Part shown: in pieces, positions 36,355-46,444 of the stretch | How positions within the stretch are numbered: position 1 is the stretch's first letter | Layout: every line of letters starts with the position of its first letter | From: Chelativorans intermedius | Lineage (GTDB): Bacteria > Pseudomonadota > Alphaproteobacteria > Rhizobiales > Rhizobiaceae | Reading direction: 5' to 3' | Assembly: GCF_025398255.1 (NCBI RefSeq) | Contig: NZ_JAODNW010000002.1 | Span: forward strand, 186,001 to 250,000 | Length of the DNA stretch: 64,000 nucleotides | Made by a program: the position numbers and the translations under genes | Notes under the pieces: generated by a model | Seen by the model: only the letters and a program-made list of their open reading frames with translations | Told to the model about the DNA's origin: nothing | Database searches by the model: none

Positions 36355-37425
36355 ATGCGCATACTTGTAACCGGGGGCGCGGGCTTTATCGGATCGGCGG
36401 TCTGCCGCCATCTGGTGGAAAAGGGGGTGGAGCGTGTCGTCAATGTCGACAAGCTCACCTATGCGGGCAACACGGCCTCCCTGCAGAGCGTGGCGGACCG
36501 CCCGAACTACGCCTTCCGGCAGGTGGACATCTGCGACGACCGCGCCATTCTGGAGATCCTGCGTGCCGAGCACATCGACAAGGTGATGCATCTGGCGGCG
36601 GAAAGCCATGTGGACCGCTCGATCGACGGGCCCGCCGCCTTTGTGGAGACCAATGTCGTCGGAACCTTCCGCCTGCTCAACGCCGTGCTGGAATATTGGC
36701 GTGGCCTCCCTAAGGCCGAGCAGGAGCGTTTCCGCTTCCATCACGTCTCCACCGACGAGGTGTTCGGCGATCTTCCCTTCGACAGCGGCATCTTCACCGA
36801 GGAGAGCGCCTATGCGCCATCCTCGCCCTACTCGGCATCGAAGGCGGCTTCCGACCATTTCGTGCGCGCCTGGCACGAGACCTATGGCCTGCCGGTCGTG
36901 CTTTCCAACTGCTCCAACAATTACGGGCCCTATCATTTTCCGGAAAAGCTCATCCCGCTCGTCATCCTCAACGCGCTGGAGGAGCGCCCGCTGCCCATCT
37001 ATGGCACGGGCGCGAATGTGCGCGACTGGCTCTATGTGGAGGACCATGCCCGCGCGCTGGAGATGGTGGTCACCCGGGGCAGGGTGGGCGAGAGCTACAA
37101 CATCGGCGGGCGCGCCGAACGTACGAACCTTTCGGTCGTGGAAAGCATCTGCGATGTTCTCGACCGGAAGCGGCCGCGCGGCGGCGGCAGGAGCTATCGC
37201 GAGCTCATCACCTTCGTTGCCGACCGGCCGGGCCACGACCGGCGCTATGCCATAGACCCGTCGAAGATCGAGCGTGAGCTCGGCTGGCGCGCGCAGGAGA
37301 CCTTCGAGACGGGCCTGGCGCGCACGGTCGACTGGTATCTCGAGAACGAGTGGTGGTGGGGGCCGATCCGGCGCCAGCGCTATGCCGGCGAGCGCCTCGG
37401 CTCCGCCCGCAAGGGGGCCGCATGA
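36355..37425 (+). CDS. rmlB: dTDP-glucose 4,6-dehydratase
   Basis: This 356-residue extended short-chain dehydrogenase converts dTDP-glucose to dTDP-4-keto-6-deoxyglucose. It starts at the ATG at 36355, preceded by GGAGAGGGA. The NAD-binding motif [10 protein letters not shown] is at residues 7-16, the THR/YxxxK-type catalytic residues lie in [11 protein letters not shown] and [10 protein letters not shown], and [18 protein letters not shown] is diagnostic of RmlB. It overlaps rmlD by 4 bases. Confidence 0.97.
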   Translation: MRILVTGGAGFIGSAVCRHLVEKGVERVVNVDKLTYAGNTASLQSVADRPNYAFRQVDICDDRAILEILRAEHIDKVMHLAAESHVDRSIDGPAAFVETNVVGTFRLLNAVLEYWRGLPKAEQERFRFHHVSTDEVFGDLPFDSGIFTEESAYAPSSPYSASKAASDHFVRAWHETYGLPVVLSNCSNNYGPYHFPEKLIPLVILNALEERPLPIYGTGANVRDWLYVEDHARALEMVVTRGRVGESYNIGGRAERTNLSVVESICDVLDRKRPRGGGRSYRELITFVADRPGHDRRYAIDPSKIERELGWRAQETFETGLARTVDWYLENEWWWGPIRRQRYAGERLGSARKGAA

Positions 37426-38306
37426 GACTTGTCGTGACGGGCCGGGAAGGGCAGGTCGTCCGCAGCCTTATGGAACGGGCGAAGGGGCGTGCCGAGGTCG
37501 TTGCGCTGGGCCGCCCGGCGCTCGATCTGGCGCGGCCGGAGACGATTGCGCCTGCCCTGGCCGATGCGCGCCCGGACATCGTGGTCTCCGCCGCCGCCTA
37601 CACGGCCGTCGACCAGGCGGAGGACGAGCCGGAACGCGCCTTCGCCGTGAATGCGACAGGCGCCGGTGCCGTGGCCGAGGCAGCCGCCAGGCTCGGCGTG
37701 CCGGTGATCCATCTTTCCACCGATTACGTGTTCGACGGCACGAAGGAACACCCCTATTCGGAGGAGGATGCGCCGGCGCCCAGAAGCGTCTACGGTGCAT
37801 CGAAGCTGGCTGGCGAGGAGGCTGTGGCCGCCGCCAACCCGGACCATGTCATCCTGCGCACCGCCTGGGTCTACAGCCCCTTCGGAAAGAACTTCGTGAA
37901 GACCATGCTGGCGCTGGCCCAAACGCGCGATCATCTCAGGGTGGTCGATGACCAGCACGGCAACCCCAGCGCGGCGCACGACATTGCCGAGGCGGTTCTC
38001 GCCATCGTCGAGACCTGGCGGCGCCGTGCCGAAAGGCGCCCTCGCGGCGTCTATCATTTCGCCGGTTCCGGGGAGACGAGCTGGTGCGGCCTAGCCAGAC
38101 ACGCTTTGGCCGTAAGCCGGGCGGCCGGCGGGCCGCACGCCGAGGTGGAGGCCATTACCACCGCAGAATACCCCACAAGGGCGGCGCGGCCGCGGAATTC
38201 GCGCCTTGACTGCCGCCGCTTCCGCGCGGATTTCGGGTATTTAGCGCCGGAATGGCAAACCAGTCTCGAAGCGGTGGTAAAGAGACTCCTCGCCGAGGTG
38301 GTCTGA
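37422..38306 (+). CDS. rmlD: dTDP-4-dehydrorhamnose reductase
   Basis: This 294-residue NADPH-dependent reductase makes dTDP-L-rhamnose, the last step of the pathway. It starts at the ATG at 37422, overlapping rmlB by 4 bases. Motifs: [12 protein letters not shown] (the GxxGxxG-like nucleotide motif, with Arg-Glu instead of the common Gly at one position), [24 protein letters not shown] and [10 protein letters not shown], with the catalytic Tyr and Lys. The product supplies rhamnose to the glycosyltransferases of the region. Confidence 0.96.
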   Translation: MRLVVTGREGQVVRSLMERAKGRAEVVALGRPALDLARPETIAPALADARPDIVVSAAAYTAVDQAEDEPERAFAVNATGAGAVAEAAARLGVPVIHLSTDYVFDGTKEHPYSEEDAPAPRSVYGASKLAGEEAVAAANPDHVILRTAWVYSPFGKNFVKTMLALAQTRDHLRVVDDQHGNPSAAHDIAEAVLAIVETWRRRAERRPRGVYHFAGSGETSWCGLARHALAVSRAAGGPHAEVEAITTAEYPTRAARPRNSRLDCRRFRADFGYLAPEWQTSLEAVVKRLLAEVV

Positions 38307-38339
38307 CATGCGGGCACGGGAAACTGGCGGGTCGGCCTG

Positions 38340-40229
38340 ATGCGCGACTTGATGGCCCGTTGTGTCCGTTACGCACGCTACGGCATGCTTGTTGGGCGAC
38401 TGGTGATCGTTCACCTGCGCAGTCCGCGGCGGCTCGCACACGCGCTGCGGCGCGCCGCGCAGATGTTGTGGCAGAGCGGGCCGCGCGGACTGGTGGCGGC
38501 GCTGCGGCAATACGAAAGGCGCGGCGGCCAGGGCAGCGTGAGCTATCAGGAATGGATTGCGCTCCATGACACGCTGACGGAGCAGGCCCTTGATGCCATC
38601 CGGCGTCAGCTCGCCGAGATTGAGGCTCCGCCGCTCATTTCCGTCGTCATGCCGGTGCACGATACCCCGGAATCTCATCTGCGCGAGGCGATCGAAAGCG
38701 TGCGGGCACAGATCTACGAGAAATGGGAACTGTGCATTGCCGACGATTGTTCCCGCGCGCCCCACGTCAGAAAGGTGCTGGACAGCTATGCCGCTCTCGA
38801 CCCGCGCATAAAGGTGGCCTATCGCCGACGGAACGGTCACATCTCGCGGGCGTCCAACTCCGCATTCGCGCTGGCGGGCGGCGAATGGGTGGCGATGCTC
38901 GATCATGACGACGTGTTGCGGCCTCACGCATTGGCGGAGGTGGCCCTGGAGATCGCCCGTCATCCGCAAGCCCAGATCATCTATACCGACGAGGACAAGA
39001 TCGACGCGCGGGGACAGCGCTACGACCCCTATTTCAAGCCCGATTTCTCGCGCGAGCTGTTCCGCTCGCAGAACTATCTGAACCATCTGACCGTTCACCG
39101 CGCCGCCAACATCCGGGAGGTCGGCGGCTGGCGTCCGGGCTTCGAGGGCAGCCAGGACTACGATCTCAATCTGCGGATCTTCGAGCGCATCGACCCCTCC
39201 GCGATACGCCATATTCCCAAGGTGCTCTATCACTGGCGCGCCGGCAAGGGCTCGACCGCTCTGAATGCGGACGAGAAGGGCTATGCCTACAGCGCGGGCC
39301 TGCGCGCGTTGCAGGAGCATGTGCGCCGCACGGGACTTGCGGCGACGGCAGAACAGGCGCCGGGCACTCCCTTCTATCGCCTGCGCCATTCCCTGCCCGA
39401 ACCTCCGCCGTTGGTCAGCCTCATCATCCCCACACGCGACAGGACAGAGCTTCTGCGCAATTGCATCGAATCGATCCGCCAGAAGACGACCTACCCGAAC
39501 TATGAGATCATCGTGGTGGACAACGAGTCTCAGGAAAGCGAGACACGGGCCTATTTGGACGAGATCGAACGGGCCGGGAAAGCCCGCATTCTGCGATATG
39601 ATGGGGCCTTCAACTATTCGGCCATCAACAACTTCGCAGTCGGCAAGGCGAACGGCTCGATCGTCGGCCTCGTCAACAACGACATAGAAGTGATCGCGCC
39701 GGACTGGCTTGCGGAAATGGTCTCCTGGGCCGCCCAGCCGGACGTCGGCTGTGTCGGAGCCAAGCTCTACTATGCGGACGGGCGCATCCAGCATGGCGGT
39801 GTCATTCTGGGGATTGGAGGAGTGGCTGGTCATTCTCACAAGTATTTCTCACGCATGCATGCGGGATATTTCAGCAGGCTCAAACTGGTTCAGAACCTAT
39901 CCGCCGTGACTGGCGCTTGCCTCGTGGTCCGCAGGGAAGTCTATGAACGTGTTGGGGGGCTTGACGAGAAGAACCTTGCCATCGCGTTCAACGACGTTGA
40001 CCTCTGCCTTAAAGTACGTGATGCTGGGTATGTTAACGTATGGACGCCCTATGCAGAGCTCTATCATCTGGAGAGTGTGTCTCGTGGACCTGAGAATAAT
40101 CCGGAGAAGATTGAGCGTTTTAATCGAGAAGCTGAATACATGAAGAGAAAGTGGAAACTATTTCCAGATCCATATTATTCAATAAATCTCACTATCGATA
40201 AAGAAGATTTTTCGATAATAAATAGATAA
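38340..40229 (+). CDS. Tandem family 2 glycosyltransferase (two GT2 domains)
   Basis: This 629-residue protein has two GT-A glycosyltransferase domains. The first (about 98-290) has SVVMPVHDTPE and MLDHDDVL (metal motif 187-191); the second (about 357-600) has SLIIPTRDRTELLRN and VNNDIEVI (metal motif 446-448). Tandem GT2 proteins of this length build repeating polysaccharides and are often rhamnosyltransferases; dTDP-rhamnose genes lie directly upstream. The last 100 or so codons, from about position 39900, become strikingly AT-rich although the reading frame and family similarity (LAIAFNDVDLCLKVRDAGY) continue, so the 3' end may have been replaced by recombination. Product specificity is not predictable. 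Confidence 0.92.
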   Translation: MRDLMARCVRYARYGMLVGRLVIVHLRSPRRLAHALRRAAQMLWQSGPRGLVAALRQYERRGGQGSVSYQEWIALHDTLTEQALDAIRRQLAEIEAPPLISVVMPVHDTPESHLREAIESVRAQIYEKWELCIADDCSRAPHVRKVLDSYAALDPRIKVAYRRRNGHISRASNSAFALAGGEWVAMLDHDDVLRPHALAEVALEIARHPQAQIIYTDEDKIDARGQRYDPYFKPDFSRELFRSQNYLNHLTVHRAANIREVGGWRPGFEGSQDYDLNLRIFERIDPSAIRHIPKVLYHWRAGKGSTALNADEKGYAYSAGLRALQEHVRRTGLAATAEQAPGTPFYRLRHSLPEPPPLVSLIIPTRDRTELLRNCIESIRQKTTYPNYEIIVVDNESQESETRAYLDEIERAGKARILRYDGAFNYSAINNFAVGKANGSIVGLVNNDIEVIAPDWLAEMVSWAAQPDVGCVGAKLYYADGRIQHGGVILGIGGVAGHSHKYFSRMHAGYFSRLKLVQNLSAVTGACLVVRREVYERVGGLDEKNLAIAFNDVDLCLKVRDAGYVNVWTPYAELYHLESVSRGPENNPEKIERFNREAEYMKRKWKLFPDPYYSINLTIDKEDFSIINR

Positions 40230-40426
40230 TAAATTCTTATATGAGAAAAGTGAAATATTTTATTTTTATTTATGATCAGAAATCCGAATGTATGAAGTTG
40301 AGAAATTTAATTATATAATATAATTACGCAGCAATATCGTATCTGTTCAAGATTGTGGATTAGATCAGAGATTCGTAGATTGTGTAAAGCACGGCTGTCT
40401 AGACAGCGAAATTCTTGTCCGTGTCG
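40230..40426. other. AT-rich intergenic segment
   Basis: The 197 bases between the convergent glycosyltransferase and sulfotransferase genes are very AT-rich compared with the rest of the window, with no gene, and mark the left part of a compositionally foreign block. Confidence 0.6.
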
Positions 40427-41143
40427 TCATTGATCTTGATGTGAATCGTCCCGTGAGATCAGCCAATAGAGCGCGTCATCAAGAGTGTTCCACCTGCGTA
40501 AAAATCGCTTCATTTCGGGTGACTGGAAGTGTTCAATATCGAAATGATAGGGGCTGACATTGCTGCGCTCCGTGACCTCGACCTGCTTGCCGAGCATTCG
40601 GGATAGAAGGTCATTGATCTTGGAGTTATCAACAATTTTTTCATATATATCAAGACGTTGGTGTATATTGCCAGAGTTCCAGTTGAAATCGCGGCCCAAT
40701 ATCCACCGCGATTGGTAGTTGCGGAATAGACCTGAGAAACGAGACAAATTATCAATTATCTGATCCACGCTGTTTGAGTTTGCACGGATCGTTTCCGAGA
40801 TTTCCTTGATAACCTGAGGGTGATTATCGTAGAAAATTGACCCCTTGTGAAAAATCTCGATGAGCCAGTTGTAGTGCGACATCACCTGTTGGTCGGGCTG
40901 CCGCATGCAGGTAAAGAACCGCAAAGGGCGATCCGTCAACTTGCTGAGTTGCGCCTTTGCGGTCGCGATATCAACGTGGCCAGAAAGCCAATCCATATCG
41001 TTGGCCGCGCGTCTGAAGGTCTCCTCATCTCCCATGATTGCCTCACAGTGATCGCAACCGTTCGGCAGAAATTCTTTCAGATAATCATTGACGGTTGAGC
41101 CGGCGGTTTTGGGAACGTGAACGAAGAAGATCAGTGGCTTCAT
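40427..41143 (-). CDS. Sulfotransferase family protein
   Basis: This is a 238-residue protein of the sulfotransferase superfamily (Sulfotransfer_2-like). The N-terminal FVHVPKTAGSTVNDY (7-21) is the phosphosulfate-binding loop that holds the PAPS 5'-phosphate, and FTCMRQPDQQVMSHYN near residues 77-92 corresponds to the 3'-phosphate-binding segment with Arg and Ser. It is transcribed leftward, against the adjacent glycosyltransferases, and its G+C is lower than that of the rml genes. It likely transfers sulfate from PAPS to a sugar of the surface polysaccharide. It is somewhat short for the family, so an intact function is probable but not certain. Confidence 0.8.
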   Translation of the reverse strand: MKPLIFFVHVPKTAGSTVNDYLKEFLPNGCDHCEAIMGDEETFRRAANDMDWLSGHVDIATAKAQLSKLTDRPLRFFTCMRQPDQQVMSHYNWLIEIFHKGSIFYDNHPQVIKEISETIRANSNSVDQIIDNLSRFSGLFRNYQSRWILGRDFNWNSGNIHQRLDIYEKIVDNSKINDLLSRMLGKQVEVTERSNVSPYHFDIEHFQSPEMKRFLRRWNTLDDALYWLISRDDSHQDQ

Positions 41144-41389
41144 CAGATGATCTCATTCATGAACTGGAGACGTTTCAGGAGCGGCAGTTGGGTTCCGGAT
41201 CTTTTCCGGCACATGTCGGTCAAAACATCGTCGATATGGTCAGCTGTTCCGGCTTCTTTAGGCATCGCTCAACCTCATAGACCGCGAACTGGAGTCGGTA
41301 AACCAGATCGCGCAAGATGATGGGACATCCGCAGAAACGATGGTAGAATCCCTCGGTGTGTATCCCGACAGCTTCTGTAATCAGTCAGC

Positions 41390-41694
41390 GGCATCCCTAC
41401 AATCTCTTGATGAAGCGGCCGTTGGAGAATCGCGAAGCCATTATCGCGGAGGCGGAAGCGGTGCTTGAGTCCGTCGATATATTGGGCGTCACGGAGCGGT
41501 TCGAGCAGTTGCAACGGCCTCTGGCCGCATTTGGTATTGCGTTGCCCGACAAAAGGCACAACCGCGCCGTCATTGATGATCTCGAGCTTACGGATCGCCA
41601 GCTAGAGACCATCAGGGCGCACAATACGATCGATTCGGAGGTCTATAGGCGCGCGATGAGGATCGTGGAGTCCAGGGAGGCGGGTGGCCCATGA
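41390..41694 (+). pseudogene. Sulfotransferase C-terminal remnant
   Basis: This segment encodes about 100 residues ending at a stop at 41694 that resemble only the C-terminal part of Sulfotransfer_2-type enzymes: DILGVTERFEQLQRPLAAFG, then LTDRQLETIRAHNTIDSEVY, matching the family pattern FGLTERF...LNALDLELY. The N-terminal PAPS-binding loop is absent. The 245 bases upstream hold scattered frames with stops and no clear family match. It is read as the decayed end of another sulfotransferase gene. A short intact protein starting around 41356 is possible but unlikely. Confidence 0.65.
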
Positions 41695-41896
41695 CCGGCG
41701 CCGGGTCGCAGGGCGTGCCCAGTGTCGTCCGCCGGCGGGGCTGCGCGCCTTCGGCCTTCGACCACGACTCCCGCTCCTCTCTGGACATACGCCCACAAAC
41801 GAATAGAAGTGCGTTGGCGGCAGGCTGGATGCGGCGGCGGTCTGTTGCGCCTTGGCCTGCGCCGCAAGCCAGTGGAACGAGCGACCAGAGGCCACG

Positions 41897-43915
41897 ATGA
41901 AGAAAATGCCTGGAGACGTGTCACCCGAAGATGCCGGCGCGCGGGATGCGGGCGAGGCGGAGCGCACATGCGTGCTCGTGCTCGGCATGCACCGCTCGGG
42001 CACCAGCGCGATGACCCGTGTCTTCAGCCTGCTCGGGTGCGATCTGCCGGCCAACCTCATGGGCGCCAACGAGACGAACAAGGCAGGCCACTGGGAATCC
42101 ACCGCCATCTGCCGCTTCAACGACCGGGTGCTGGAGTCGGCCGGCTCCTGCTGGCACGACTGGCAGGCGTTCCATCCCGGCTGGCTGCGGTCGCCCAAGG
42201 CGCGCACCTTTCGCGAGGAGGCGCTGGGCGTGCTGGAGCAGGAGTTCGGCGGCTCCCGGCTCTTCGTGCTGAAGGATCCGCGCATCTGCCGCCTGGCGCC
42301 CTTCTGGCTGGATGTGCTGGCGGCGGCCGGGGCGCGCCCACTCGTCGTCCTGCCGCTGCGCAACCCGCTGGAGGTCGCCGCCTCCCTGCAGAAGCGCAAC
42401 GGCTTCGAGCCCGCCTTCGGCCACCTGTTGTGGCTGCGCCACGTGCTGGCGGCGGAGGCGGCGACGCGCGGGCTGGCGCGCATCTTCCTCGGCTATGATT
42501 CCATGCTGCGCTCCTGGGCGCGGGTGGTGGAGCGGGCGGAGGAGCGCTTCGGCCTTTCGCTGCCGCGCAAGTCGAGCGCCGCCACGGCCGAGATCGAGGC
42601 GTTCCTGACCGACAAGCTGCGCCACCACAGGGAGGCGTCGGAAAGCGTGGTGGAGAACCCGGCGCTCTCGCGCTGGCTGCGCGACAGCTACCGCATTCTC
42701 TCCCGCTGGGCGGAGGAGGGCGAAGATGCGGCAGACCATGCCGCGCTCGACGCCATTCTGGCCGAGTTCGACGCCGCGGCCCCCGCCTTCGCGCAGCTTG
42801 CCGATGCCGGCCACGCGGCGATCGGCCGGGCGCGCCGCCTGGAAGGCGAGCTGGAGCAGAGCAGGGCCCGCCTGGCGGAGAAGGAGGGCCAGTTCACGCA
42901 GCTCCAGGCCGATCTCGTGGCCGCCAATGCGCGCGCGCAGGAGGCCGCCGCCGCGCGCGACGCCCGCGGGGAGGAGCTTGCCCGCCTGCAATCCGCCCTG
43001 GATGAGGCACAGAAGAAGGCCGCTGCCGGCGAAGGCCGCATTGCCACGCTGGAGGCAGAGCTTGCCGCCGCGCGCGACGCCGCGGCCCGCGCGGAGGAGG
43101 CCCTGGAGGCGGCCGAGAAGGCGGCGGCAGAGGCGCGCGGCGAGCTGCAGCAAACCAGAAGCGCGCTGGAGCAGCGCCGCCACGAGGCGGAGGAGACGGC
43201 GGAAGCCCTCAGGCAGGCGCGCGAGAGGCTGGCCGACGCGGAGACGGCGCGCGCCGCCCAGGCAAAGCTGGCCGAGGGCTTCAAGGAGCATGTCGAGCTT
43301 CTCATCACCGAGATGAGGGAGCGGCGCGCCGCCAATGCCGGCCTGGAGGAGGTGCGCCGCAAGTTCGAGGCCGAGCAGGAGGCGCTGTCCAGCCGCCTCA
43401 ATGGCGAGCTGGCAGAGGTGACGCAGCGCCTGAAGGCGCGGGAGGAGGAGCTGGCCGCCGCCCGCCGCGAGGCGGAGGAGGCTCGCGCCCAGGCCCGGCA
43501 GGAGGCGGAGGCCCGCCGCGCCGAGGCCGAGAAGGCGGCCGCCCGCAGCCGCGAGCTTTCCTCCCGGCTCGATGCCCGGTTCGACGAGATTGCGCAGATG
43601 AGCCGCCTGCTGCGCGCCCGCGAGGCGGAGGCGGAGGCCGGGCGCGCGCGGGCCGAGCAGGCGGCCGCCCAGGCGGCGGTGGAGCTTGGCCGCGCCGTCA
43701 CCGCGCTGATGGAGGACCGGCGCCACCCCCTTTTCTGGGCGCAGGCGCGCCTGCGCCGCGCCATCGCCATCGTCCGCCGCTCGGGCCTCTTCGATGCCGA
43801 GTGGTACCGCAGCCACTACCCGGACGTGGCGCAATCGGATGTCGAGCCCATCAAGCACTATGTGCTCTTCGGCGCGCGGGAGGGCCGCCGCCCCAACGGC
43901 CGCCTCAAGGGTTGA
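41897..43915 (+). CDS. Sulfotransferase with long coiled coil and C-terminal YPDV repeat module
   Basis: This is a 672-residue protein from the ATG at 41897. Residues 25-230 form a sulfotransferase domain with the PAPS-loop LVLGMHRSGTSAMTRVF (27-43), KDPRICRLAPFWLDVL and PLRNPLEVAASL (3'-phosphate site). Residues about 300-620 are a very regular Ala/Glu/Arg-rich coiled coil. The last 46 residues carry one copy of a short module, LFDAEWYRSHYPDV followed by PIKHYVLFGAREGRRP, that recurs in the next protein. The coding sequence is very GC-rich, unlike the flanking AT-rich genes. It probably sulfates the polysaccharide, with the coiled coil giving oligomerisation or scaffolding; that part is inference. 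Confidence 0.85.
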   Translation: MKKMPGDVSPEDAGARDAGEAERTCVLVLGMHRSGTSAMTRVFSLLGCDLPANLMGANETNKAGHWESTAICRFNDRVLESAGSCWHDWQAFHPGWLRSPKARTFREEALGVLEQEFGGSRLFVLKDPRICRLAPFWLDVLAAAGARPLVVLPLRNPLEVAASLQKRNGFEPAFGHLLWLRHVLAAEAATRGLARIFLGYDSMLRSWARVVERAEERFGLSLPRKSSAATAEIEAFLTDKLRHHREASESVVENPALSRWLRDSYRILSRWAEEGEDAADHAALDAILAEFDAAAPAFAQLADAGHAAIGRARRLEGELEQSRARLAEKEGQFTQLQADLVAANARAQEAAAARDARGEELARLQSALDEAQKKAAAGEGRIATLEAELAAARDAAARAEEALEAAEKAAAEARGELQQTRSALEQRRHEAEETAEALRQARERLADAETARAAQAKLAEGFKEHVELLITEMRERRAANAGLEEVRRKFEAEQEALSSRLNGELAEVTQRLKAREEELAAARREAEEARAQARQEAEARRAEAEKAAARSRELSSRLDARFDEIAQMSRLLRAREAEAEAGRARAEQAAAQAAVELGRAVTALMEDRRHPLFWAQARLRRAIAIVRRSGLFDAEWYRSHYPDVAQSDVEPIKHYVLFGAREGRRPNGRLKG

Positions 43916-43958
43916 TCTTCCCGCTCAATCGTTCTAGCTAGATCATTGCACGGCCAGA

Positions 43959-45626
43959 TTGTATCAAGAAAAAATTTCAAGCGAGGGCAAGGTGGGTGGA
44001 TTGTCGAAGGAAGAGCTGGAGGCCATTCGCAACTCCGGCCTGTTCGATGCCGAATGGTATCTGAAAACCTATCCGGATGTGAAGGCGCTGGGCATGGACC
44101 CGCTGGAGCATTTCCTGTGGCTCGGGCACAAGCTCAGGCGCAGGCCCTCTCCGAAGTTCGACACGCGGAGCTATCTGGAGCAGAACCCGGACGTTGCGGC
44201 TGCGGGTGTGAACGCACTGGTGCACTATCTCGGCAACGGCGCGCATCGCCCGGCAGATGGAAATAAAAGTGGTCTCAAACAAGTTTCCGGCAAAAAGCGC
44301 ACTCAGCCTAAATTAGTGTCGGGTGCAGAGAAGTCGCTTGTCGATTCAATTTTAGAGTCGAAGCTATTCGATGCCTCATATTATAAAGCCACCTATGGGG
44401 TCGTTGCTCACGACGTAAGGGATCTTGTTCATGATTTTCTATCAAGCTTCCCGAGTGAATTGCGCGATCTGGGGCCTCTTTTTTGCTCGCGGAACTATTT
44501 AGAGCTAAATCCCGATGTATCTTCATCTGGGATGAATCCCCTTCTTCATTACATTCTTTATGGTAAAAAAGAGAATAGATCCGCTTTTTCACTGGAGAAA
44601 GTAAAATATTTTCTATCTAAATTTGAAATGAAATCATTTTCAAGCCTAGATGAAATTTTAAAAAGGATTAATGTCAACATATATTACGCTGAAAACGGAA
44701 ATTTTTTCTTTAAAGACATATCATACTATTTGAGGGATTTCCTTCTAAGAGAGGGTTATAATGTATGTTTGCTCCCTGAAGAAGAAGGAAATCAATTCTC
44801 CGAAAGTGCTATCGATATTGTTGTTGCGCCCCATGAGTTTTTTGTCATTGGGGCGGGGCGTGCTTGGTCTGACAAAAGAATTTCAAGAGCCGTTTGCTTG
44901 AACACGGAGCAGTGGCAGACGCCGTGGTTCGCGCGATGTTTCTCCTACATATCGAAAAGTGAGCTTGGAGTTCTCGATATCAATCCGAATTCCGCTTCTG
45001 GCTTGCAGGCTTTGGGTCTGAAGGCGTCTTTCGTGCCTTTGCTGCCCTTGGAAGGGACGGCTTTTGCTCAGGACAGGAGAGCGATCTCGGATACCTTAAG
45101 GAAGCATAAGCTCATAAAGAATTTAAATTACCCATCCGACATCAATCAAAGACCGTACGATGTACTATATGTAGCCGCCCACAATTCAAGGCGAGAAAAA
45201 GTATTGTCGCTATTATCCGAAACCTTAAGTGAGTACGAATGTTTCATTCATTCACCTCGATTCTCGGGTCCAATAATTGAGGGTGATCTCGACATGCTTT
45301 CCGGGAGTGATTTTACGCAGATCGCTCTTAACGCAAAGGTCTTATTAAATATACATCGTGATGACGTTGGTTATTTTGAATGGCACAGGATATTCCTATA
45401 TGGCATTATGAATGGCAGTGTTGTGATAACCGAACCCTGCCTTCGTAATCCGTATTTACGACCAGGGGAGAATTACATCGAATCATCGGTTACTGAGATC
45501 CCGGAGCTTTTGCATGGGCTTTTTAGAACTGATGAGGGGAGGAAACGACTATCAATGATATCCAGAAACAATATGCTTCTCAGGTCAAAAATTTCCTCCA
45601 ACTGGAGGAGGATTTTTGAATCATGA
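43959..45626 (+). CDS. Glycosyltransferase-like protein with N-terminal YPDV repeat modules
   Basis: This is a 555-residue protein from a TTG at 43959; a GTG at 43992 after GAGGGCAAG is an alternative and no ATG fits. The N-terminal third has four degenerate copies of the FDxxWYxxxYPDV...HYxxxG module (about 28-63, 66-98, 136-167 and 173-206). The C-terminal half (about 390-555) resembles CgeB-type or family 1-like glycosyltransferases: YDVLYVAAHNSRREKVLSLL, LLNIHRDDVGYFEWHRIF and VVITEPCLRNPYLRPGENYI. Codon use switches abruptly from GC-rich to AT-rich near 44258, inside the gene, after the second module copy. It overlaps the next glycosyltransferase gene by 4 bases. Confidence 0.75.
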   Translation: MYQEKISSEGKVGGLSKEELEAIRNSGLFDAEWYLKTYPDVKALGMDPLEHFLWLGHKLRRRPSPKFDTRSYLEQNPDVAAAGVNALVHYLGNGAHRPADGNKSGLKQVSGKKRTQPKLVSGAEKSLVDSILESKLFDASYYKATYGVVAHDVRDLVHDFLSSFPSELRDLGPLFCSRNYLELNPDVSSSGMNPLLHYILYGKKENRSAFSLEKVKYFLSKFEMKSFSSLDEILKRINVNIYYAENGNFFFKDISYYLRDFLLREGYNVCLLPEEEGNQFSESAIDIVVAPHEFFVIGAGRAWSDKRISRAVCLNTEQWQTPWFARCFSYISKSELGVLDINPNSASGLQALGLKASFVPLLPLEGTAFAQDRRAISDTLRKHKLIKNLNYPSDINQRPYDVLYVAAHNSRREKVLSLLSETLSEYECFIHSPRFSGPIIEGDLDMLSGSDFTQIALNAKVLLNIHRDDVGYFEWHRIFLYGIMNGSVVITEPCLRNPYLRPGENYIESSVTEIPELLHGLFRTDEGRKRLSMISRNNMLLRSKISSNWRRIFES

Positions 45627-46378
45627 TAGTTCAGGAAACGGAGATATTGTTTGAGTCTAGAAGAAACGCGGCCTTATGGCCGGATGTGACTGTAGTTATA
45701 CCTTTGTACAACTACCAAGGATTTATTACTGAGACTCTTAATTCGGTGCGCGAGCAATCTCTTAATTCAATTGGTTTGGTTGTAGTTGATGATTGCAGTA
45801 CTGATGCATCAGCATCAGTGGTTTCTGAATGGCTGAAGAGGAATAATGATCGTTTTGAACGTTCCCTACTTGCCAAGAACGTGAGGAATGCCGGATTATC
45901 TGTCACCCGTAACACTGGTACGAGTTTAACAAATTCACCTTTTTTATTCTTTCTTGATGCAGACAATATTATCTTTAGAAGATGCCTTGATCGTCTCATG
46001 GAGGCATTGAAGGAGAGCTCTGCTGTTTTCGCATATTCGATACTGGACGTGTTTGGCGCGCGTCGCGGTCTTATGGGGACGGAGGTTTTCAATCGTGAAC
46101 GCTTTAAGCGCGGAAATTATATTGATGCGATGGCGCTGATACGGCGGGAAGCCCTTATCCAGCTTGGTGGCTATCATGATCTAAAATTTGGATGGGAAGA
46201 CTTTGACTTGTGGCTGCGTATTTGTGAAAATGGCGACTATGGAATCCAAATCCCTGAGATTTTGGGACGCTATCGTGTTCATGCGAACTCAATGCTTAGG
46301 ACTGTGACTTCAGAGAGTCGCAACCAGGAGCGCTTGAAGAAAATGATGCTCCAGCGTCACTCGTGGTTGGAGCTTTGA
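45623..46378 (+). CDS. Family 2 glycosyltransferase
   Basis: This 251-residue GT-A glycosyltransferase starts at an ATG overlapping the previous stop by 4 bases. Motifs: VTVVIPLYNYQGFITETLNS, the nucleotide-binding VVVDDCSTDAS, FFLDADNIIF (metal motif) and GWEDFDLWLRICENG, a common acceptor-side segment. It is AT-rich like its neighbours and so belongs to the compositionally distinct block. It probably adds a sugar during synthesis of the surface polysaccharide; donor and acceptor are unknown. Confidence 0.88.
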   Translation: MIVQETEILFESRRNAALWPDVTVVIPLYNYQGFITETLNSVREQSLNSIGLVVVDDCSTDASASVVSEWLKRNNDRFERSLLAKNVRNAGLSVTRNTGTSLTNSPFLFFLDADNIIFRRCLDRLMEALKESSAVFAYSILDVFGARRGLMGTEVFNRERFKRGNYIDAMALIRREALIQLGGYHDLKFGWEDFDLWLRICENGDYGIQIPEILGRYRVHANSMLRTVTSESRNQERLKKMMLQRHSWLEL

Positions 46379-46444
46379 CATTTTAGATATATTTTGAAGA
46401 TATAAGTATTGGAAGACATCGGGCGCAGCTTATAGTGGAAGCGT

